From UBA9160 sp035489755 (lineage in GTDB: Bacteria; Myxococcota_A; UBA9160): 64,000 nt of DNA. The stretch lies in NCBI GenBank assembly GCA_035489755.1, contig DATGZK010000048.1:1-64000 (forward strand), in the 5' to 3' direction. The notes under the pieces were generated by a model. The model made no database searches and was not told where the DNA came from. It worked only from the letters and a program-made list of their open reading frames with translations. Shown here piece by piece: positions 36,081-44,433 of this stretch. The translations under genes were made by a program, and so were the position numbers. Numbering within the stretch: position 1 is the first letter of the stretch; every line of letters begins with the position of its first letter.

Positions 36081-37141
36081 GCCCTCCTCCCCGTACGGGG
36101 TCCACCCCCCTCTCTTTCTCTTTCTCTTTCGCGACCTGGATTTGCCGCCTCAATCGCCTCGGGCAAGACCTCGCGCACTTCGTCCGGGGTCGCGGTTGCC
36201 GTACCGATCTTGCGAATCACCACGCCGGCCGCGGCATTGGCGAGGACGGCGGCCTCAAGCAGCGTCGCTCCCGCGCGGAGGGCGAGAACCAGGGCTGCAA
36301 TCGTGGTGTCGCCCGCCCCCTGCACGTCGAATACCTCAGTCCCGAGCGTCGGCACGTCAACGCCGGGGCCGTCCCCGGAGAAAAGAGTCATCCCTTCGGC
36401 GCCGCGCGTGACGACGATGTCGCCCCCACCGATCGCCCGGCGCAGGCGGGCGGCAGCGCGCGCGACGTCGGCTTCGCCGCTCAGGCGCATGCCGGTAAGC
36501 TCGGCCGCTTCGCGCAGGTTGGGCTTGAGCAGCGAGACCCCGCGGTAGGGACCGAGTTCCCTCTTCGGGTCGGCGGCCACAAACAGCCCGGCCTTGCGCA
36601 GCCGTCGCATGAGCGAGCGGGCAAAGTTTGGCGCAAGGACGCCTTTGCCGTAGTCCTCGAGCACCGCGCCGTCCGCGATCGGTAGCGCTGCTTCGACGAC
36701 CTGAAGCAGTTCCCGCACCGCAGGCCTCGCCAGCGGCTCGTGTGTCTCCCGGTCGAAGCGCACGATTTGCTGAGAGCGTGCCACGACCCGGGTTTTGCGG
36801 GTCGTTGGACGTCCGGGAACCACGACCACCCCACTCGGATCCACCCCGAGCTCCTTCAGCAGTTCAATGACGTGCTCCCCCGCCCTGTCGTCGCCGACCG
36901 CGGCGCAGAAGATGCACTGGCCACCGAGTGCGATGACGTTGCGCGCAACGTTTCCTGCGCCGCCGAGAACAGTCGACTCCCGCGACACGTACACCACCGG
37001 GACAGGTGCTTCCGGGCTCACCCGATCCACGTCGCCCCAGAGGTATTCGTCCAAGACAACGTCTCCCACCACCAGCAAGCGCACCCGCGAAAAGCTGGTG
37101 AGGAGGGCTTCGAGCCGCCGCCTGTCGACCCTCGGAGTCAT
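36077..37141 (-). CDS. D-glycero-beta-D-manno-heptose-7-phosphate kinase (RfaE1/HldA-like)
   Basis: PfkB-family sugar kinase, 354 residues, that phosphorylates heptose-7-phosphate on the way to ADP-heptose for LPS core. LLVVGDVVLDEYLWGDVDRV at the start, VLGGAGNVARN, and FDVQGAGDTTIAAL with the catalytic Asp of GAGD are typical of RfaE domain I. There is no C-terminal cytidylyl/adenylyltransferase (RfaE2) domain, so that step must be encoded elsewhere. The ATG overlaps the epimerase stop (ATGA). The last residues are a low-complexity Arg-Glu run encoded by a hexanucleotide repeat. Confidence 0.92.
   Translation of the reverse strand: MTPRVDRRRLEALLTSFSRVRLLVVGDVVLDEYLWGDVDRVSPEAPVPVVYVSRESTVLGGAGNVARNVIALGGQCIFCAAVGDDRAGEHVIELLKELGVDPSGVVVVPGRPTTRKTRVVARSQQIVRFDRETHEPLARPAVRELLQVVEAALPIADGAVLEDYGKGVLAPNFARSLMRRLRKAGLFVAADPKRELGPYRGVSLLKPNLREAAELTGMRLSGEADVARAAARLRRAIGGGDIVVTRGAEGMTLFSGDGPGVDVPTLGTEVFDVQGAGDTTIAALVLALRAGATLLEAAVLANAAAGVVIRKIGTATATPDEVREVLPEAIEAANPGREREREREGGGPRTGRRA
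36111..36130. repeat. Hexanucleotide microsatellite in the 3' end of the heptose kinase gene
   Basis: Three and a third copies of TCTCTT on the plus strand encode the (Arg-Glu) repeat near the C-terminus of the kinase. A six-base unit keeps the reading frame when copies are gained or lost, so length variation would only alter the tail. It lies about 30 bases before the yicC start. Confidence 0.8.
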
Positions 37142-38253
37142 TGGCTGAGCCCCCGCCGCTCGAGCTCCCGGTGCGCCTCCTCCACGCGATCCTCGGCCTT
37201 CTGGGTGCGGAGCCACGCCAGGAGCTGGCGCAGACCCTCGCCAAGCGAGACGCGAGGCTGGTAGCCCAGCGCCGTGCGAATCTTGGTGATATCGGCGAAG
37301 CAATGTCGGATGTCGCCGGCACGGAAATGCTCGGGGACCTCCGGGGGCTCGCGGACCCCGAACTCGTCGGCGAGCAGCTCGGCGACACGGCGCACGCTGG
37401 TTGGCTCCCCGGTACCGACGTTGTAGACGCAGCCCGCGGCCTGGTCCTTCTCGAGGGCCAGCAGGTTTGCTTGCACGATATCCGACACGTGCACAAAATC
37501 GCGGGTCTGAAGCCCGTCTTCGAAGATGAGAGGCCGCTTCCCGCTGAGAAGCCGCGAGCAGAAAATTGCCATCACACCGGTGTAGGGATTTGAAAGAGAC
37601 TGGCGCGTACCGTAGATATTGAAATAGCGAAGGGCCACGGTCGGCACTCTGTAGGCCGCCCCGATGGACAGGCACATCTCCTCTTGGTCGCGCTTGGTGA
37701 TCGCGTAGATCGAGGTCGGTGCCAAGGGTTTGGTCTCCGACGTCGGGACTGGCCGCAGGAGTTCTTGCTCCTCATCGCGAAGCTCCCACAGCCTGCGGCG
37801 TAGCTGCTCTTCGGGACGGAGCGCAGGATACACAAGCTCGCCAGCCTCGTTGCGGTAGCTGCCCTCGCCGTAGGCCGACATGGAAGACGCCACGATGAGC
37901 TTGCGGATCCGCTCGCGACGCTGGGCCACACCTTCAAGCAAGACGGCCGCACCTACGCTGTTGACCGAGACATAACGCTCCATCTCGTACATCGACTGAC
38001 CGACCCCTACGGCAGCGGCAAGGTGAAAGACGACCTCGATGCCATCGAGAGCACGCGCCACTGCGCTGTGGTCCCGCACATCGCCGACCTGGAGCTCGGC
38101 GTTGCGGTTGAGGTAGTCGGGGGGCCGTCGCTCGCGTCCGTGCACCTGCGGCTCAAGGCTATCAAGCACCCGGACTTCGTGACGCTGCGCAATCAGGGCA
38201 TCCACAAGGTGTGAGCCCACGAACCCCGCGCCTCCCGTGACAAGAATCCTCAC
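37138..38253 (-). CDS. NAD-dependent nucleotide-sugar epimerase/dehydratase
   Basis: Extended short-chain dehydrogenase, 371 residues. The NAD-binding motif is ILVTGGAGFVGSHLVDAL at the very start, the catalytic Ser/Tyr/Lys are in ASSMSAYGE and SIYAITKRDQE (YxxxK), and YNVGTGEPTSVRRVAE is the typical C-terminal sugar-binding part. It resembles UDP-glucose 4-epimerase-like enzymes with an insert of about 50 residues after the catalytic Ser. The exact sugar is not deducible. The GTG at 38253 overlaps the stop of the upstream glycosyltransferase (GTGA); the longer open frame above is a shadow. Confidence 0.92.
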   Translation of the reverse strand: MRILVTGGAGFVGSHLVDALIAQRHEVRVLDSLEPQVHGRERRPPDYLNRNAELQVGDVRDHSAVARALDGIEVVFHLAAAVGVGQSMYEMERYVSVNSVGAAVLLEGVAQRRERIRKLIVASSMSAYGEGSYRNEAGELVYPALRPEEQLRRRLWELRDEEQELLRPVPTSETKPLAPTSIYAITKRDQEEMCLSIGAAYRVPTVALRYFNIYGTRQSLSNPYTGVMAIFCSRLLSGKRPLIFEDGLQTRDFVHVSDIVQANLLALEKDQAAGCVYNVGTGEPTSVRRVAELLADEFGVREPPEVPEHFRAGDIRHCFADITKIRTALGYQPRVSLGEGLRQLLAWLRTQKAEDRVEEAHRELERRGLSQ

Positions 38254-39257
38254 TGCGTCCCCCGGAGCGACGCCTGTGCGGCGATATGATCGAGATAAGC
38301 GCGGGTCACGAGTCCTTCCGTCTCGGGACGGCCCCGCAGATGCCAGGCCAGTACCTGCCAGCGCTCGCGAACGCCCTCGCGGCCGCGCGGCGACACGAGC
38401 GCCGCGGGAATTCGCACGAGCACCGCGAAAAGCGCCTTCAGCGCCCGCAGCGCCACCACCAGCCGCGCCTGCAAAGCCCCCCTCCGCTTCCGCAGGAAGC
38501 GGTACAGAGCGCGATGGTACTCGATGCGCGTGGCTGCGGGGACCTTCTTCTTGCTGCTCGCACCCGAGTGGTGGACGAGTTGGGCCTCGGGCAGGTGCAC
38601 GACGCGGAAGCCCGCCTCCCGCATGGCCCAGCACCAGTCCGTCTCTTCGAGGAAGAGGAAATAGTCTTCGGGCAGGAGCCCGACCTGCTGCCATGCCTCG
38701 CGCCGGACGAACAAGCACGCTCCGAGCACGGCCTCCACGTCCACAGGACCCGCGTGGCGGAAGCGCTTCGAGGGGAAGCGCTGGGGAAGGGCGAGCTCCA
38801 GCAGCCACTTCGGGACGAGCTCCGTCACAAGGCTCGGGAAGTTGTGAATCGAGTTCTGGAGCCGACCATCCGGGTGCACAAGCTGTACACCGGCGACGCC
38901 AACATCCCGATTTTCCTGAAGGAAGGATACACTATACTCAATTACATGTCGATCTATTTGGGTGTCGCTATTGAGAAGCAGTGCGAAACGACCGCGCGCC
39001 CTGCGGAGCCCGACGTTGTTCCCGGCGGCAAACCCTAGGTTCCCGGGCAATGCGATCACTTCGATCTCTGGAAATCGCGTACGCACGAGATCGGCCGTCC
39101 CGTCCGACGAACCATTGTCGACAAGGATGGTCTCGACGGAGAGAGCGGAGGGCGTCTCTGGTCCGCTGCGCACCTGTGTCGCGCGAGCGATCGCCTCGAG
39201 GCACGCAACGGTGAGCTCGCGGGTGTTCCAGGAGAGGACGATGATGGAAAGATCCAC
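38250..39257 (-). CDS. Family 2 glycosyltransferase (rhamnosyltransferase WbbL-like)
   Basis: 335-residue GT-A glycosyltransferase: LSIIVLSWNTRELTVACLEA at the N-terminus, VDNGSSDGT, PGNLGFAAGNNVGLRRARG, and the metal-binding LLLNSDTQ. The acceptor-side EAVLGACLFVRREAWQQVG and FLEETDWCWAMREAGFRV complete the WbbL-like pattern. A GTG start 13 bases after the upstream heptosyltransferase stop is used. Immediately after the metal-binding motif the gene has a 70-base AT-rich stretch with unusual codons (see findings). The enzyme likely decorates LPS core or O-antigen. Confidence 0.92.
   Translation of the reverse strand: MDLSIIVLSWNTRELTVACLEAIARATQVRSGPETPSALSVETILVDNGSSDGTADLVRTRFPEIEVIALPGNLGFAAGNNVGLRRARGRFALLLNSDTQIDRHVIEYSVSFLQENRDVGVAGVQLVHPDGRLQNSIHNFPSLVTELVPKWLLELALPQRFPSKRFRHAGPVDVEAVLGACLFVRREAWQQVGLLPEDYFLFLEETDWCWAMREAGFRVVHLPEAQLVHHSGASSKKKVPAATRIEYHRALYRFLRKRRGALQARLVVALRALKALFAVLVRIPAALVSPRGREGVRERWQVLAWHLRGRPETEGLVTRAYLDHIAAQASLRGTQ
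38911..38980. other. AT-rich, rare-codon patch inside the GT2 gene
   Basis: By direct count 27 of 70 bases are G or C (about 39%), against roughly two thirds around it. The coding strand uses ATA, GTA, ATT, TAT, AGT and AAT codons that are otherwise scarce here. The reading frame is unbroken and encodes the residues just after the metal-binding SDT motif. Confidence 0.75.
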
Positions 39258-39270
39258 CTGGCCGCTCGTC

Positions 39271-40317
39271 TCAACTGCCTGCCGCGACGGAGGCGAGCGC
39301 TGCGGCGATCACGCGCTCGGGTTCGATCCGAGTCATACAGCGGTGGTCAATCGGGCAGGTGCGCTGATAGCAGGGCCGGCAATGCACGTCCGCGAAGAGC
39401 GCTTGCACCCGGCTCAGGTTGAGATTCGTCTTCTCGAGGCTCGTGGGGCCAAAAATCACGACGCAAGGCACTCCGAAGGCCACGGCCACGTGCCGCGCAC
39501 CGGCATCGTTGCACACGAGGACTCTCGAGCGCCGAAGGACGGCTTTGAGAACGCCGAGGCTGCCAGGCGCCGTAAGCTCGATGGCCGGGCTGCGCATCGC
39601 GGCCCGAACCCGTGCCACGAGGGCTGCCTCTGACGGCGCACCGAGAAGCACGACCCGCGCTCCGGCGTCGGCCAGAGCGTCCCCGACCCGCGCGAAGGAC
39701 TGTGCAGGCCACAGCTTCGAAGGCCCGTAGGAAGCTCCGGGCGCAATCGCCGCGAGCGGCGCCGCGGCTCCTGGCGAGTGCTCCGCGAGGACGCTCTGTG
39801 CCAGCCGCTCCTCCTCCGGGGTCACGAAAAGCTCGAGCTGCGTGCCGAGCGCCGGAGCGCCCACGGCCTCGACCAGGCCCAGCACGTGGCGCTCACGGGC
39901 CACGAGAGCCCTCGAATTCGAGCCCCACGGCGGGTCGACGCTTTGATGCAAAAGGGGTCCCCGCCCAGTCCCCGCATAGCCCACAACGCACGCGACGCCG
40001 GCCATGCGCAGGTGAAGCGCGGCCGAGAAAGAGTCGGGCAGACACAGGCCAAGGTCGAATCGGCGCCTTCGCAGGGCAAGGCCTTCGCGCAGGAGGGTGA
40101 GCGGGCTCCGTCCGCTCGAGTGAACGGGTAGAATTTCATCGAACCAGGGGTTCCCCGCGAGCAGCGGCGCGATCGCCGGTCGCATGAGGAGAGTGATGCG
40201 CGCGGCCGGAAACGCTGCCCGAAGGGCCCGGAAACCGGGCGTCGCCATCACGACGTCACCCGTCCAGTTCGGTGCCCGCACCACGATGTTGCGGAACGCA
40301 GCGGGCGCGGCGCTCAG
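39271..40317 (-). CDS. waaF: LPS heptosyltransferase II-like, family 9 (probable CTG start)
   Basis: Adds heptose to the LPS inner core from ADP-heptose. 348 residues, the normal WaaF length, with IVVRAPNWTGDVVMATPGF at the N-terminus, AIAPGASYGPSKLWP, the donor-site NDAGARHVAVAFGVPCVVIFGPT and CRPCYQRTCPIDHRCM near the end. The family's first strand precedes the first standard in-frame start (GTG 40284). A CTG at 40317 overlaps the stop of the upstream gene (CTGA) and follows GGAGGGAG at seven bases, so I infer initiation there. Confidence 0.92.
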   Translation of the reverse strand: MSAAPAAFRNIVVRAPNWTGDVVMATPGFRALRAAFPAARITLLMRPAIAPLLAGNPWFDEILPVHSSGRSPLTLLREGLALRRRRFDLGLCLPDSFSAALHLRMAGVACVVGYAGTGRGPLLHQSVDPPWGSNSRALVARERHVLGLVEAVGAPALGTQLELFVTPEEERLAQSVLAEHSPGAAAPLAAIAPGASYGPSKLWPAQSFARVGDALADAGARVVLLGAPSEAALVARVRAAMRSPAIELTAPGSLGVLKAVLRRSRVLVCNDAGARHVAVAFGVPCVVIFGPTSLEKTNLNLSRVQALFADVHCRPCYQRTCPIDHRCMTRIEPERVIAAALASVAAGS

Positions 40318-41447
40318 GAGGTCGCTCCCTCCGCGCGCGGCGCGAGGGGGAAGACCGGATCCGCCACTCCAGAAACGCCAAGCCGAACTCCAGCCGCGGC
40401 GAGTGCTTGGGGCGGGCAAGTCTCCGGCAGAAGCTCTCGCGCCGCTGCAAGCACCGGTTCTGCCGGAACGACACGCATACACGTCGCCGCGGCGCAGCCG
40501 CGACGGCATGGACTGCACGAAACCGGAACGCGTATGCTGCGGGAAGGCGTGCCGGCAAACGGCGCATTCTCGACGGGGTCTGTCGGGCCGAGAATCTGGA
40601 CCACGGGCGTGCCGACGAGAGATGCCACGTGCATGGGTCCCGTGTCGGAGCCCACGTAGAGACGGGCGCATGCGAAGAGCGCCGCCAAATGCGCGAGCGA
40701 AGGGGTAGGAGGCGCCAGCCGAGCCGCCCCACAAGAGGCCGCGACCAGGGCCTCAGCGAAGGGGCGGTCGTCGCGCGCAGGGCCTACGGTCACGATCGAC
40801 GGCACTTGGTCGCGGGCGAGAAGCTCCCGTGCCAGCTGGCTGTACCCTTCGAGCGTCCACCGCTTGTAGGGCGTAGCATCACTCGTGCCCGGGTGGATCA
40901 CGACCGGCGCTGGACCGCCACCGAGTGCCGCCTGCATTTCGCGCGCGAGGTGGAGGTCGATCCGCAGTGATCCCGGTCGCGGCCGAACGGGCGTGCCGAG
41001 GAACCGCACGAGGCCCTCGTTGCGCTCAAATCGACTGACATGGCGAGGTGTTAGACGCGCCCGCAAATTATGGAAAAGCCAGGAGAGCTCCCGGCCGAAC
41101 GGGGGCGCGTATCCCGCACGCAGGGGCGCACCGCTGGCCCAAGCGAGCGCTCCGCTCTTCAGGATGGAGTGGAAGTCCACCACGAGATCGAAGCGGCGGC
41201 TCCTCAGCTTGCGCAGGAAGCCGAAGAGTTCGTGGGTGAATGGCAGAACGCGTAGCCCGCGCAAACTCGCGCGAAGCGCCTCCCGGGGGAAAACAATCAC
41301 TTCATCGATCCAATGTTGCGTTTCGAGAACTCCCGCGGAGGCGCTCTCCACAAGCCACGTCATGTGTGCGCCGGGATAGGCCGCGCGAATCGCCGAAGCC
41401 GCAGGCAGCGTGCGCACCACATCGCCCACCGCCCCTAGGCGGATCAC
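40314..41447 (-). CDS. Family 9 glycosyltransferase (heptosyltransferase I/III-like)
   Basis: 377-residue GT-B glycosyltransferase of the LPS heptosyltransferase group: IRLGAVGDVVRTLPAASAIR, VVDFHSILKSG, PVVIHPGTSDATPYKRW and GSDTGPMHVASLVGTPVVQILG. A Cys pair cluster (SCSPCRRGCAAATC) near residue 315 is unusual but also seen in related core enzymes. The GTG at 41447 is the only standard in-frame start; the codons just before it (CGA ATC CTC) would extend the first strand to the usual R-I-L-V-I-R-L form, so the true start may be a rare codon upstream. It opens the LPS core operon, divergent from lptF/G. Confidence 0.9.
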   Translation of the reverse strand: MIRLGAVGDVVRTLPAASAIRAAYPGAHMTWLVESASAGVLETQHWIDEVIVFPREALRASLRGLRVLPFTHELFGFLRKLRSRRFDLVVDFHSILKSGALAWASGAPLRAGYAPPFGRELSWLFHNLRARLTPRHVSRFERNEGLVRFLGTPVRPRPGSLRIDLHLAREMQAALGGGPAPVVIHPGTSDATPYKRWTLEGYSQLARELLARDQVPSIVTVGPARDDRPFAEALVAASCGAARLAPPTPSLAHLAALFACARLYVGSDTGPMHVASLVGTPVVQILGPTDPVENAPFAGTPSRSIRVPVSCSPCRRGCAAATCMRVVPAEPVLAAARELLPETCPPQALAAAGVRLGVSGVADPVFPLAPRAEGATS

Positions 41448-41522
41448 GAGGATTCGATCGGCTCCCGGCGCGGCCGCGAGCGGACGGATACAGGTGACGA
41501 TGGTACGCCTCGCGCAGGGGAA

Positions 41523-41533
41523 GCTAGTCTAGC
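41523..41533. promoter_or_regulatory. Palindromic -10 element between divergent LPS genes
   Basis: GCTAG-T-CTAGC is a perfect inverted repeat in the 91-base gap between the GT9 gene and lptF/G. On the plus strand it contains TAGTCT (41525-41530), a -10-like hexamer eight bases before the lptF/G ATG; on the minus strand it reads TAGACT. No good -35 is seen. It could be a leaderless promoter or a small operator. Confidence 0.35.
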
Positions 41534-41538
41534 CCGTC

Positions 41539-42666
41539 ATGCGCCTGCCCCGCACCCTTTCCTGGTACCTCGCGCGCGAGGTGCTCGAGTACACGGGCCT
41601 CGGCTTCCTCGCCTTCTCGACGATCCTCGTCACGCAGAACCTCCTGCGCCGCCTCGACGACCTCGTCGCCGTAGGGTTCCGATCCGAGGACCTCCTTGCC
41701 GTGCTTGGCTTCCTCATGGCCATGCTGACGGCCTATGCCGTTCCCGTCGCCTTCCTGTTCGGCATTCTCCTTGCGATCGGCCGCCTCTCGGCCGATTCCG
41801 AAATCACTGCGATGCGGGCGTGTGGCCTTGGCATGCGTCATCTCGTGGCCCCAGTGCTGATCCTCGGCATCGCCGTGTCGGCGCTCACCGCCACGCTGAT
41901 GATCCGCAGCGAGCCCGCCGCTCGGCTCTCGCTCAGGAACCTGTTCCGCAATGTGGCCGCACGCGGGGCAATTCTTCAGTCAGGAAAGTTCCAGACGCTT
42001 GGCAATCGTGTGGTGTTCGTTCAGTCCCGTGACCGCGACAACAATCTGCAAGGAGTCATGATCTCCGACCGAAGCGACCCTGATCGTCCGTTCGTAGTGT
42101 TTGCGGAAACCGGTCGATTCGTTTTCGACGACGAACACTCCATGGTGCGAATGGAGCTTGAACACGGCGACATGCACCTCGGCGAGAACGACGCCGCCGA
42201 TCCGCATCATCGCAGGATTGCTTTCGAGCATCTGGACTACAGCTTCGATGCGAAGAGCCTGTTTGACCCGGACGGCGGCCAGACAAGACCCGCGGAGATG
42301 ACCATGCGGCAGCTTCGCCGCATTCTGCGCCGCGCGGCCGCCGGGATCTCTCTGAAAGGTCTGCATGAGGACAATCCCGTAGAGTACGAGCTGCAGATCC
42401 AGCGTCGGCTCGCCCTGCCGCTCGCGCCCATTCTTTTCGCATTGGTCGGAGTCCCGTTGGGTCTGCGCCGTTCACGCGGCGCTCGCTCCTGGGGAGCGCT
42501 GGTTTGCGTCGCCATCGTATTCGTCTATTACGCCCTGCTTTCGCTCGCGCAGTTTATGGTGGAGAGCCTGCACGTGCCTGCGGCCCTCGCGCTCTGGCTT
42601 CCGAACGTCGTCTTTGCAGCGAGCGCGGTCCCCCTGCTCCGCCGCGCGAGTCGCGGCGAGATCTAG
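41539..42666 (+). CDS. LPS export permease, LptF/LptG family
   Basis: 375-residue YjgP/YjgQ permease of the LptB2FG transporter that extracts LPS from the inner membrane. Helices near residues 15-35, 55-80 and 100-120 form the N-terminal membrane part; a periplasmic jellyroll domain (about 130-270) follows; three more helices (about 300-365) close the protein. RRLALPLAPILFALVGVPLG is the conserved segment after the soluble domain. The family pair (LptF versus LptG) is not separable by eye, and no second copy is in the window. No Shine-Dalgarno precedes the ATG, consistent with a leaderless message. Confidence 0.92.
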   Translation: MRLPRTLSWYLAREVLEYTGLGFLAFSTILVTQNLLRRLDDLVAVGFRSEDLLAVLGFLMAMLTAYAVPVAFLFGILLAIGRLSADSEITAMRACGLGMRHLVAPVLILGIAVSALTATLMIRSEPAARLSLRNLFRNVAARGAILQSGKFQTLGNRVVFVQSRDRDNNLQGVMISDRSDPDRPFVVFAETGRFVFDDEHSMVRMELEHGDMHLGENDAADPHHRRIAFEHLDYSFDAKSLFDPDGGQTRPAEMTMRQLRRILRRAAAGISLKGLHEDNPVEYELQIQRRLALPLAPILFALVGVPLGLRRSRGARSWGALVCVAIVFVYYALLSLAQFMVESLHVPAALALWLPNVVFAASAVPLLRRASRGEI

Positions 42667-42667
42667 C

Positions 42668-43504
42668 GTGAACGAGAGCGCGCGCCTGCGCGAGCTTGCG
42701 AGCGCAGGCACTGTCCTCGTGGTGCAGCCCGAATTCGAGAGCACCGTGCGCGCCCTCGGGCTGCTGGAGCAAGGCCGCGTAGCGGCCCTGTTCGCGGATG
42801 CGGCCGGCGCCATGGGACGATCGCCGATCACGGTGCTTCCGCTTCCCGGCCGGGGTGAGCGACTCGCTCTTCGCCGTCTGCGGCACGGAGGCCTGTTCGG
42901 GTCCTTGCTGGGGAGCGCATTCCTCGGGGCAGGCCGCGCTCGCCGCGAACTCGAGGTGACGGCCGAACTCCGCGCACGCGGCGCACCGGTGCCTCGGCCT
43001 GTCCTCGCCGTGGCGAGCCGAATCGGTGGCCCGCTCTGGCGCGCCGCGCTGGCGACGGTGTTCGAGGAGGCTGCACAGGATGCGGTCGCGTTTCTCTCCG
43101 CTTCGCCCAGCCGCGAGCAGGTACTCCGTGCGTGCGAAGCAGCGGGTGCCGCGGTGCGCCGCTTCCACGATGCCGGCGGTCATCACCCGGACCTGCACGT
43201 GAAGAACCTCCTCGTCCGCGCGGGCAGCACGTTCCCTGAGATCATCGTGATCGACCTCGACCGTGCACGGGTGGCTGCGCCCCCTGAACCGGCGGAGCGG
43301 ATGGCTGAGCTCATGCGTCTCGTGCGGTCGCTCGTAAAGCGCGGTCTCGCAGCGCGCGTGGGAACGCGTGGCTTTGCGTCGTTCCTCCGGGGCTACACGG
43401 CAGGAGACCGCGGCCTGCGGCGCGCACTCCTGGCACGCCTTCCACTCGAGCGCACCCGCCTGCGGCTCCACGCCCTTACTTGGAAAGCAAGCGCGCCGCG
43501 CTAA
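42668..43504 (+). CDS. Kdo kinase-like LPS kinase (WaaP/KdkA family)
   Basis: 278-residue protein-kinase-like enzyme that phosphorylates Kdo or heptose of the inner core. The catalytic loop is HHPDLHVKNLLV near residues 172-183 and the metal-binding motif is VIDLDRAR near 193-200; LALRRLRHGGLFGSLLG is the usual glycine-rich N-terminal part. The GTG start lies one base after the lptF/G stop (TAGCGTG). Its stop codon overlaps the stop of convergent lpxL by three bases. Confidence 0.85.
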   Translation: MNESARLRELASAGTVLVVQPEFESTVRALGLLEQGRVAALFADAAGAMGRSPITVLPLPGRGERLALRRLRHGGLFGSLLGSAFLGAGRARRELEVTAELRARGAPVPRPVLAVASRIGGPLWRAALATVFEEAAQDAVAFLSASPSREQVLRACEAAGAAVRRFHDAGGHHPDLHVKNLLVRAGSTFPEIIVIDLDRARVAAPPEPAERMAELMRLVRSLVKRGLAARVGTRGFASFLRGYTAGDRGLRRALLARLPLERTRLRLHALTWKASAPR

Positions 43505-44433
43505 CTCCGTGACTCGCGAACCTCCGCATCCGGACTGTGCCGAAACCGGCGGTGCGACCAGGTCCAGGGAACCGGATCTTCACGGATCCAGCGACCCACC
43601 ACCTCGTTCATCAGCGCGGTGGCCGTCACGACATCACGCTCACGATCACCGCTTCGCGGCAGCTCGAGTGACGGCTCCACGTCGATTCGGTGTTGCTCGT
43701 TGTGCACGCGGCGGATGCGGATCGGAACCACCGGTGCCCCCGTGCGCAGTGCGAGCAGGGCTGGGCCAGCGGTCGTCCAGGCCCGTGCTCCAAGAAAGGG
43801 TACGAGGACACCTCCGCGCCGCTCGCGTGTGTAGTGGTCGATGAGAATTCCGATGATGGTTCCTTCCCGGAGCGCGCGCAGAATCGCCCGGGCATCCTGG
43901 GGAATCACTTCTCCGCCACCCCGGACGCGCCGCCTTTCGATCATGGCCTGCAACCCGGGAGTCGGCATGGTCCGTCCCACGACCGAAATGCTGGCGCCCG
44001 GAATGCGAGCGCGCACCACGGCGGGGATGTATTCGAAGTTTCCGTAGTGTGCGGTGATGGCGAAGACGCCTCGCCCGAGCTCCGCGGCCTTCACAAGGCG
44101 TTCTAGGCCCACCACCTCGACACGCTCAAGGAGGACCTCGGTCGACAAACTCGGAAGGCGCGCCCATTCGACAGAACAGCGGCCAAGTTCCGCGCAGCTC
44201 GAACGCCAGATCGCCGTGCACTCTGCCTCCGACCGTTCGGGAAAGACGAGTCGGAGGTTTGCGAGCGCCTCGTGGGTGCGCCGACCCAGGCAACGCGCGG
44301 CGGCAGTTCCGAGGGCCGCTCCGAGGGGCAGCGCCAGTCGCTCCGGCAGGGCGGTGAGCGCAGCCGCACCAGTCGCGGTGAGCGCCGTTACCGCGCGCCG
44401 ACGAGCGCGCCGCAGCCGCGCGCTGGGGCTCAT
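43501..44433 (-). CDS. Lipid A biosynthesis acyltransferase (LpxL/HtrB family)
   Basis: 310-residue inner-membrane acyltransferase that adds a secondary acyl chain to Kdo-lipid IVA. The HX4E catalytic motif is present in TAHYGNFEYIP near residue 125, followed by SVVGRTMPTPGL, RRRVRGGGEVIP and G-ILIDHYTRERRGG. The ATG at 44433 overlaps the lpxK stop (ATGA); the longer open frame is Arg/Gly low-complexity and is rejected. It is last in the long minus-strand envelope gene run. Confidence 0.92.
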   Translation of the reverse strand: MSPSARLRRARRRAVTALTATGAAALTALPERLALPLGAALGTAAARCLGRRTHEALANLRLVFPERSEAECTAIWRSSCAELGRCSVEWARLPSLSTEVLLERVEVVGLERLVKAAELGRGVFAITAHYGNFEYIPAVVRARIPGASISVVGRTMPTPGLQAMIERRRVRGGGEVIPQDARAILRALREGTIIGILIDHYTRERRGGVLVPFLGARAWTTAGPALLALRTGAPVVPIRIRRVHNEQHRIDVEPSLELPRSGDRERDVVTATALMNEVVGRWIREDPVPWTWSHRRFRHSPDAEVRESRS

